Part shown: one piece after another, positions 1 through 5,055 of the stretch | Layout: each line of letters begins with the position of its first letter | Position numbering within the stretch: position 1 is the first letter of the stretch | NCBI GenBank assembly: GCA_003153915.1 | Contig: PMBX01000217.1 | Location: 1 to 5,055, forward strand | DNA length: 5,055 nt | Direction of reading: 5' to 3' | Source of the DNA: Phycisphaerales bacterium | GTDB taxonomy: Bacteria; Planctomycetota; Phycisphaerae; SM23-33 | The notes under the pieces: model-generated | What the model was told of the DNA's origin: nothing | Seen by the model: only the letters and a program-made list of their open reading frames with translations | Database searches by the model: none | Position numbers and translations under genes: made by a program

Positions 1-3000
1 GTCTTGCCGCCACCCCCCCCGCGGCCACCAGCCGCCAGGAGCCGTTAGCAAGGGCCGGCGAGCTTTACCAACGCCACGACTACAAGCAGGCTCTGGGCGT
101 ATTGGATGAATTCCTGGCCGGTTCGCCGCGGGAAGACCAACGGCGGGCCGCCCAGCGATTGCGCGCCATGAGCCTCTGCAAGCTACCCGGTGCCAATGGG
201 TGGAAATACGTCGAGCAGCTTATGGCCGAGTATCCCCCCTTCGCCAAGGATGCAGAGCTTTGGCTGGCCGCGGCAGAGGAACAATTCAGCGCTGGGGACC
301 GCGCCAAGGCATATCCGGCCTACGAGACGGCCGCGAAGTTGTTGGAAAAGGCCGGTCAAGCGGCCCCCGCCGCTGACGCCTTCGTCAAGATGATCGAATG
401 TATCGAGTCAGCGGGGGAAGTGATTGTCTCGCCGCCAACGGAGACCCGTTCGACTAGCCAGCCGTGGCGGGTTGCGATGGACCGCATTTTCGAGATCGCC
501 GACCACGTCGCCGCGATGGATATCGACGCGGCGCGCAAGGCAAACATCCTGCTCATGGCGGGAAAGGCCGTGCGACGAGAAGGCTCCTGGGACTACGCCG
601 CCAAGGCCATCGACCGCCTTCGCCGCGCGGCGAAGGAGTTTGCCTCCGCCCCCGCCGCCCCAGCAGCTCAGCTTGAGATCGGGATGCTTCAGGAGCAGTT
701 CTCCCGCTTCGTCGAGGCGGTCGCCTCCTACGAAAAGGCCGTCGCCAATTTCACCGACCGCGAAGTCGCCAAGCAGGCCCGCCAGCGGATCCAGGAGATA
801 AAGTCCCCACAGGTGGACATCCATGTTACGAGGCCTTGCCTGCCGGGCAAACATGCGGAGATCTTTTGGGACATCCGCAACGTCAAGACGCTGAAGTTGA
901 CGGCTTGGCCGGTGGACTTCAATGCCGCCGTGGAGAAAGTCTCAAAAACCGCTTTGCCATTTGCCGCTGTTATGGACACCAAGGGGCCTGAAGCAGTTAG
1001 CTGGACCTTCACGACTCCCGACACCGGAGATTACCAGCCGCACCAGTGCGCCCCGGAGGCGCAAGGCGGGCAGACCACCGTGCCGATTTCCTTCCCGCTG
1101 ACAAAGCCGGGAGCATACATAGTCTCCGCGTATGGCGAGAATACCAATGAGTTCAGCGATAGAAGCATTGGCACTTGCCTGGTGGTGATATCGGGCATTT
1201 CCGCCGTCGCCAAGGTTGGCAGCGATAATTCCGTTATTTTTGTCTGTGACGCACTAAGCGGAGCGCCCGTGTCGGCGGAGGTAGCTGTCGCCGAAGCCTG
1301 GGGTGAGGACGCTAACACGTGCCACGCCACCGGCGCCACCGATGAGTCAGGTCTGGCCAGGTTGAAACTGTCCGGCCGCCGCAATGGCAACCGGTGGATC
1401 GCCGCCGCACGCCGTGGCGATGACCAGGCCCTGTGCATGAGCGAACGTTTTCATGGACCGTGGAGGGAGCCTTCCGAGCAATACAAAGTCCACGGTTTCA
1501 CCGAGCGGCCAGTCTATCGCCCGGGACAGACCGTGCATTTCAAGGAAATCCTCCGCCGCAACGACGAAGGCCAATACGTCAACCTGCCTTCCGCCAAGGT
1601 CCGCGTGGAAATCCGCGACCCTCGTAACGAGACCATCTACGCCGCCGACCACGTCACGGACGACTACGGCGCGCTGGAGGGTGACCTAGCCGTCGCCGAG
1701 TCCGCACCGCTTGGCGAATACCAGATCATGCTGAAACTGGGCGGCCAGGAGATTCAATCCTGGTCCACGCCCGGCAACCGCTTCCGTGTGGAAGAGTACA
1801 AGAAACCGGAATTCAAGGTGGAGGTGTCAGCCGCCCAGTCAGACTACCGCATTGGCGAGGAGATGAAGATCAAGATCGCCTCGCGCTATTACTTCGGCCA
1901 GCCGGTTGGCGGGGCGACGGTCAACTTCCGCATCCGCAAACAAAGCTACCAGCATCGCTTCGAATGGCCCCGGCGATGGGGGTGGTATTACGAAGGCATC
2001 GCGGGCCGACATTGGCAGCCCTGGTGGCGGCCTTTCTTCGACGAACTGGCCGCCAGCGGGACCACCACCACCGATCCCAACGGCGAGGCTTACGTCACCG
2101 TCCGGGCCGAGCAGATCAAGGACCACGAGGAACTGGACTTGAGATTTGTCGTCGAGGCCGAAGTCACCGACGCCTCCCGTCGCGTGATCAACGGAAGAGG
2201 CGAGGTCAAAGTGACCCACGCCCCGTTCTTCATTTATCCCAGGCCCGCACAAGCGGTCTATGGACCGGGCGACAGCGTGGAAATCGAGGTCAAGACGGAG
2301 AATCCCAACGGCCAGCCGGTTGCGGGCGCCTTCGAGGTGGAGGCTTGGCGATTGGAACGAATTCGCAAGGCCGTTTCCAGGGATGGAAATGAGTGGGTAG
2401 AGTTCGAGGAGAAACCCGTCCAGAAGGTCCACGCGACGCGGATCGACATCCCCGCCACCGGGCGTGGTTCGCTGCGGTTCACACCGGACATGACCGGCGA
2501 GTTCAAGGTCATCGTCCGCCAGGCCGTGAACACTAAAGGCCAGCCCGTCGAGGGCGAATGCAGGCTCTGGATCGCACCTCGCTCCGGCGTGGAGGAACAT
2601 TACGCCTACAACGATCTCCAGATTGTCCCGGCCTCCGACCAGTACGAAATCGGCCAGACGATGAAACTGCTGGTCAACGCCGCCAAGCCAAGCGGCCACG
2701 TCCTGCTGACCGGAGAAGCCGACGGGATACTTTTCAGCCGCGTGGTAAATCTTTTGGGCAACAGCATGCTCGTGGAGATACCCATCGAGGCGAACCTCTG
2801 CCCCAACTTCACCATCCAGGCCACAATGTTGCGGGACAACAAACTCTTCCAAGACGAAAAACAGATCATCGTCCCGCCGACACACCGGTTCATCAAGGTC
2901 GAAACGCATCTGGACAAGGGCGATCTGGGCGGAGCGGGCGATACGTTCCGGCCTCGGGAAAAGACCACAATCGGCGTCAAGCTAACCGATATGGCCACGG

Positions 3001-5055
3001 GCAAGCCGCTGGTCGGCCAGGTGACGTTGTTCATGGTGGATTCCAGCGTCTATTACATCCAGCCGGAGTTCCGCCAGGCCATCGAGCAGGCCTTCTACGG
3101 CCGGACGCGCCCCGTGCTTGTCGCCACGACCGACAGCTTCGCCGGACCGGCGGAATGGACGGGGCTCCTCGACAGAACGCGGGGTGGCGTGAACCGTGAA
3201 TATGCAATGCTCCTCCAGGCCGCTCCGAGCGTTGGCCGGCCTGCCGCCGCACCCGCGGACTTCTCTATGGCCAAGGTCAAAGAAGGAATTGCCGCCGACG
3301 GCGAAGGCCCGCCGTTGGCGGAGGCAGTCGTGAGGGAGTTCTTCAAGGACACCGTCCTGTGGGCCGGATCGGTCGTCACCGACGCCAATGGAGAAGCGTC
3401 CGTTCCCGTGACCATGCCAGACCAGTTGACCACCTTCGCCCTGCACGCCGTCGCATTCGATGCTGACACACGAGTCGGCCAAAACAGCGCCAATGTCGTC
3501 ACCACCAAGAACATCATCGTGCGGCTGGAAAGCGGGCGGTTCTTCACCGAGGGCGACCGAAGCTACGTGACTGTGATCGCCCACAATTACTTCGACTCAC
3601 CAACGAAGTTGGCTATCGACCTCTCTGCCAGCGAGGCCCTGTCGCTGGAGAAGGTCAACGTCGAGGGACAGTGGAAGGATTATAAAACTGGCGGGCCGCT
3701 TGAGGTGACCGTCCCCGCCGGCGGCGAGGTGCGGCTGGATTTCCTCACCCATGCCCGCCGGGCCGGTGATGTTCAACTCACCGCGCGAGCGCGGGGCAGC
3801 CGCGAGAGTGATGCGCTTCAATTAACGCTGCCGATCCTGCCCTGGGGGGCATCGAAGCTCGTCAGCCGCGGCGGTGTACTCGGTTTGGCGACGCCCACAA
3901 GTCTTCCAACCACGCAACCCGCCGGGACGGATACGGCGACATTCGAGATCGACGTGCCCGCCGAGATCAAACCGCTCAGTCAGTCGCTCACCATTATGTT
4001 GAACCCATCCATCGCCACGGTGGCCCTGGATGCCCTGCCCTACCTGGCCCAGTATCCCTACGGCTGCGTGGAGCAGACCATGAGCCGATTCCTGCCCACG
4101 GTGCTGATGCGAAAGACCCTCCAGCAGGCCGGCATCAACCTCGATGACCTTCACAAGCGGATGGAGCAGCAGTCCGCCGCCGATCCCAAACTGGCCGGCC
4201 GGTACAAGCTCCTGCGCGATCGGATGGACCGTAACCCCGTCTTCTCCTCCATCGAAATCGACAAGATGGCCGCCGCCGGATTGAAGCGCCTGACGGAATT
4301 CCAGCATGGCGACGGAAGCTGGGGCTGGTGGAAAGACGATTCCGGCGATCCATACATGACCGCCTACGTGCTGATGGGCCTGGCGTTGGCGCGGGATTGC
4401 GACGTGAAACTGCCCGAGGGCATGATCCAACGCGCCCACGCCTGGCTGGTGGAGCGCGTCTCGCGGCCCAAAGTCGACCGGCAGGACTGGTGGAACAGCC
4501 ACCTGGACAACGACAACACCCGTGTCTTTGCTCTCTACGCCATCAGCCGCACTGGGGTGGAATCCTTGCGGCTGCCCAAGGTGTCAGCCGAAATGGATCG
4601 CCTCTACGAGAATCGCGACGGGCTAACCGATTACGGCCGGGCGTATCTGGCGTTGACGCTCCATACCGCCGGACGGACCGACCAGGCCGACATCGTCGTG
4701 GGCAACTTCGATAATACCGCGAAAGTAGATGTCGGAACCCACACTGCCTGCTGGGGCGGACGCGAGGGCTGGTGGTACTGGTACGATGGAGCCGAGGAAA
4801 CCACCGCCTGGGTGCTCCAGGCGCTGCTGACGGTTCGGCCGGACGATAAATATGTTCCCATGGCCGTCAACTGGCTGGCCTCCAACCGCCGCGAACTGGC
4901 CTGGGGCAACACCAAGGCTACCGCGATGGCCGTTTACGCACTGGCCCGCTACGCCCGTACCGCCGGTGAGTTGGACTGCGACCAGACTATCGAGGTGGCC
5001 ATCGACGGCACCGCGGATAGGACCGTCCGCGTGAACCGGGACAACCTGCTGCTCT
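1..5055 (+). CDS. Bacterial alpha-2-macroglobulin family protein, thioester type (partial at both ends)
   Basis: Codons begin at base 3 and run 1,684 codons to base 5054 without a stop, so neither start nor stop lies in the window. The product belongs to the alpha-2-macroglobulin (A2M) family. These proteins trap proteases: cleavage of an exposed bait segment triggers collapse of the molecule, and an internal Cys-Gln thioester can then bind the attacker covalently. Seen in order: helical N-terminal repeats, a beta domain with RNVKTL, the MG2 motif TERPVYRPGQTV (residues 500-511), EEYKKPEF opening MG3 (597-604), VDSSVYY (1012-1018) before the bait, REFF and PDQLTT (1111-1144) after it, YGCVEQT (1353-1359) as thioester site and DGSWGWW (1437-1443) in the thioester domain. 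Known bacterial members act in the periplasm or on the surface; no signal peptide is visible here because the start is upstream. The visible part is already longer than human A2M (about 1,470 residues), mainly through the N-terminal extension. Operon context is unknown. The physiological target is inferred, not shown. Confidence 0.97.
3..806 (+). other. N-terminal TPR-like alpha-helical region of the A2M protein
   Basis: Residues 1-268 are rich in Ala, Glu, Lys, Arg and Leu with helical periodicity. Two stretches look like tetratricopeptide-type hairpins: residues 15-42 (ARAGELYQRHDYKQALGVLD core) and residues 224-251 (FSRFVEAVASYEKAVANF core). Both show the small-residue/Tyr/Ala spacing of TPR helices, and a more degenerate helical stretch lies between them (about 58-130 and 155-215). 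A short Ala/Pro/Thr-rich segment (residues 1-12) precedes the first hairpin; it could be the tail of an export signal or a linker, which cannot be decided here. Vertebrate A2M lacks such a region. Its likely role is protein-protein contact or spacing from the envelope; this is inference. Confidence 0.7.
813..1187 (+). other. N-terminal beta-sandwich (MG-like) domain with RNVKTL signature
   Basis: Residues 271-395 switch from helix to alternating beta pattern right after the Pro at residue 269. The segment begins VDIHVTRPCLPGKHAEIFW and continues with IRNVKTLKLTAWPVDF (RNV at residues 292-294), the 'RNv..l.l...vD' pattern I recall from many bacterial A2M proteins. It closes with PLTKPGAYIVSAYGEN, a typical last strand of an MG fold ('pG.Y.v.a'). 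It probably corresponds to one of the extra N-terminal MG domains of bacterial A2Ms. Domain edges are approximate. Confidence 0.65.
1188..1799 (+). other. MG1-MG2 type macroglobulin domains (A2M_N motif)
   Basis: Residues 396-490 form one beta domain: VIFVCDALSGAPVSAEVAVAE followed by ATDESGLARLKL matches the 'v.D..tG.Pv.gA.V.v ... TD..G' pattern of MG folds. Residues 497-599 carry the most conserved N-terminal A2M motif, FTERPVYRPGQTVHFK (close to the TDKPlYrPGdtV form of animal A2M and complement C3), then VRVEIRDPRNETIY and PLGEYQIML, the 'lG.Y.i' strand. This segment corresponds to the Pfam A2M_N / MG2 domain and by itself assigns the family. The boundary between the two domains, near residue 492, is approximate. 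Confidence 0.88.
1791..2216 (+). other. MG3-type macroglobulin domain with a Trp-rich loop
   Basis: Residues 597-738. The domain opens with EEYKKPEFKVEV, the counterpart of the 'vEEYvLPkFeV' start of MG3 in animal A2M. It continues with YRIGEEMKIKIASRYYFGQPVGGATVNF, which matches the 'A.YyfGkPv.gA.v' strand pair. After RKQSY (residues 645-649) a long aromatic loop interrupts the sandwich, and the fold resumes at TTTTDPNGEAYVTVRAE, a 'TD..G.a.v.v' strand, then LRFVVEAEVTDASRR ('v.aeVtD.sgR'), the usual last strands of MG3. Confidence is high for the domain and lower for its exact ends. Confidence 0.88.
2217..2882 (+). other. MG4 and MG5 (bait-region-domain type) macroglobulin domains
   Basis: Residues 739-859: APFFIYPRP, then YGPGDSVEIEVKTENPNGQPVAGAFEVEAW, a clear 'Y.pGd.v.i.v.t.d..G.Pv.g' MG strand set, ending with TGEFKVIVRQAVNTKG and ECRLWIAP. 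This is the MG4 position. Residues 864-960: YAYNDLQIVPASDQYEIGQTMKL leads into LLVNAAKPSGHVLLTGEAD, the Pfam A2M_BRD pattern ('Y.vGe.v.l.v.a...g.vLlt.e'), and ends near FTIQATMLRDNKLFQDEKQI. This is the MG5 position. Both are structural ring domains without catalytic residues. Confidence 0.82.
2883..3509 (+). other. MG6-type domain, split by the bait-like linker
   Basis: First half, residues 961-1019: FRPREKTTIGVKLTDMATGKPL then VTLFMVDSSVYYI, equivalent to 'aVDeSVllm' of human A2M just before its bait region. Second half, residues 1111-1168: REFFKDTVLW, then VVTDANGEASVPVTMPDQLTTF, then HAVAFDADTRVGQ. This matches 'RkyFPeTWiWd ... G.a.v.vtvPDtiTeW' that follows the bait in A2M and C3 (Pfam A2M domain). 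The bait-like linker between the halves is annotated separately. The intact split-domain design argues for a working trap rather than a degenerate paralogue. Confidence 0.88.
3063..3332 (+). other. Bait-region-like segment of the A2M protein
   Basis: Residues 1021-1110 lie exactly where the protease-cleaved bait region sits in animal A2M, between the VD.SVyy and REFF..T.LW motifs. The first part (FYGRTR at 1031-1036, TTDSF) looks like a pattern shared with related bacterial proteins, from memory only. The later part (about 1052-1108) is likely unstructured and variable: it has several Arg (1058, 1060, 1065), an aromatic/aliphatic stretch EYAMLL, a Pro/Ala-rich patch RPAAAPAD (from residue 1079) and a Lys-containing stretch MAKVKEG, so trypsin-like, chymotrypsin-like and elastase-like cuts would all be possible. 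Its role as bait is inferred from position and composition. Confidence 0.7.
3510..3956 (+). other. MG7-type domain and first half of the CUB-like domain
   Basis: Residues 1170-1275: NIIVRLESGRFFTEGDRSYVTVIAHNY matches 'pffv.l..P.fl..GD.v.l.a.v.Ny' of MG7, followed by beta strands ending in GDVQLTARARGSRESDALQLTL. Residues 1276-1318: LPILPWGASKL, equivalent to 'lPv.p.G' at the entry of the CUB domain, then a Thr/Pro-rich linker (TPTSLPTTQPAGTD, 1297-1310) and TATFEIDVPAEI, the strand leading into the thioester domain. The linker is somewhat low-complexity and probably flexible. Confidence 0.78.
3957..4970 (+). other. Thioester domain (TED), alpha/alpha toroid
   Basis: Residues 1319-1656. The domain starts with LSQSLTIMLNPSIATVALDALPYL, then the thioester helix QYPYGCVEQTMSRFLPTVL. 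Helical hairpins follow: MAAAGLKRLTEFQ, DGSWGWWKDD, MTAYVLMGLALA, AHAWLVERV, TRVFALYAI, LTDYGRAYLALTL, EETTAWVLQALL and NTKATAMAVYALARYA. The alternating 'TAyvl.aL' hairpins are the signature of the alpha/alpha barrel shared with terpene cyclase-like folds, complement C3 and A2M. The gap from the thioester Cys to DGSWGWW is 82 residues against about 50 in human A2M, owing to a charged helical insertion around residues 1380-1415. H1500 (NSHLDND) is a candidate thioester-activating histidine. Confidence 0.92.
4065..4076 (+). other. Internal thioester motif Cys-Val-Glu-Gln
   Basis: Codons TGC GTG GAG CAG encode C1355-V-E-Q1358 within YPYGCVEQTMSRFLP. In thioester proteins the Cys sulphur and the Gln side-chain carbonyl form the reactive bond; both residues are present. 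Animal proteins usually have Gly at the second position (CGEQ). Val or other residues there, with the following Thr, are common in bacterial homologues. The intact Cys and Gln imply a thioester-competent protein, unlike the bacterial A2M class that has lost the motif. Confidence 0.95.
4971..5054 (+). other. Start of the second CUB-like half (truncated by window end)
   Basis: Residues 1657-1684. After the last TED helix (ALARYARTAGE) the pattern returns to beta strands: QTIEVAIDGTADRTVRVN. In A2M and C3 the chain re-enters the CUB domain at this point and then continues to the receptor-binding MG domain. Only the first strands are seen before the window ends, so the C-terminal domain cannot be assessed. 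Confidence 0.65.

Noticed and set aside
37..41. AGGAG as a ribosome binding site
   Set aside because: No ATG, GTG or TTG lies at a suitable 5-10 base spacing downstream in the coding frame; it encodes part of the Gln-Glu pair at residues 12-13.
168..170. First in-frame ATG (residue 56) as the start codon
   Set aside because: The in-frame sequence upstream is a coherent TPR-like hairpin (residues 15-42), no purine-rich ribosome binding site precedes this ATG, and no signal peptide follows it. The gene more likely starts before the window.
1839..2909. 356-codon open frame on the minus strand as a real gene
   Set aside because: It lies fully opposite conserved MG domains of the A2M gene. Its translation has no recognisable domain, being rich in Asp, Gly, Leu and Val as expected from reverse-complemented GC-rich codons, and its openness is explained by rare TTA, CTA and TCA sense codons.
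2558..3199. 213-codon + strand open frame as a real gene
   Set aside because: It is out of frame with the A2M reading frame and overlaps the MG5-MG6 and bait coding sequence. The Arg/Gly/Pro-rich translation without hydrophobic core is typical of a shifted GC-rich frame.
3822..4502. 226-codon minus-strand open frame as a real gene
   Set aside because: It lies opposite the thioester domain, including the CVEQ motif, in the same antisense register as the other shadow frames. Nothing recognisable was seen in the translation.
1..5055. CRISPR array, tRNA/rRNA, insertion sequence, inverted repeats, promoter or terminator
   Set aside because: No regularly spaced repeats, no cloverleaf- or rRNA-like stretch, no transposase and no non-coding gap were seen. 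The whole window is protein-coding in one frame.
1..5055. Undescribed multi-gene defence or mobile system
   Set aside because: Only one gene is present and it belongs to a known family. Partner genes such as the penicillin-binding protein 1C found beside some bacterial A2M genes would lie outside the window and cannot be judged.

Overview
The window lies entirely inside one very long protein-coding gene on the + strand. The frame whose codons start at position 3 has no stop codon from base 3 to base 5054 (1,684 codons), and both ends of the gene are outside the window. Reading this frame gives a bacterial alpha-2-macroglobulin (A2M) family protein: a very large, probably exported, thioester-containing protease trap. 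The decisive sequence signs are the thioester motif YGCVEQT (Cys codon at 4065), the MG2 motif TERPVYRPGQTV (from 1500), the pre-bait motif VDSSVYY (3036), the post-bait motif REFF..TVLW...PDQLTT (3333-3434) and the thioester-domain motif DGSWGWW (4311). They occur in the order known for this family.

Layout, using residue number = codon start / 3 counted from the first codon seen. Residues 1-268 form an alpha-helical, TPR-like N-terminal region. Residues 271-395 are a beta-rich domain carrying the bacterial A2M signature RNVKTL. Residues 396-1020 are a chain of macroglobulin-like (MG) beta-sandwich domains, one of which holds a tryptophan-rich loop. Residues 1021-1110 are a bait-region-like linker. 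Residues 1111-1318 are the second half of the bait-bearing MG domain, the next MG domain and the first half of a CUB-like domain. Residues 1319-1656 are the helical thioester domain. The last residues begin the second CUB half. The C-terminus, probably a few hundred residues with the receptor-binding-like MG domain, is missing, as is the N-terminus with its expected export signal.

Organism: a GC-rich bacterium. The helical N-terminal extension followed by this A2M architecture, with IQPE...FYGR just before the bait, resembles what I recall of Planctomycetota (Pirellula- or Phycisphaera-like) proteins. This is a moderate-confidence inference from pattern memory, not a search result.

No second gene, RNA gene, repeat array, mobile element, promoter or terminator is visible. 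The longer antisense open frames are shadows of this gene. I found no evidence for an undescribed multi-gene system. The points worth a second look are features inside this one protein: the bait sequence, a candidate thioester-activating histidine, an insertion in the thioester domain, the Trp-rich loop, the helical N-terminal extension and a C8 homopolymer.
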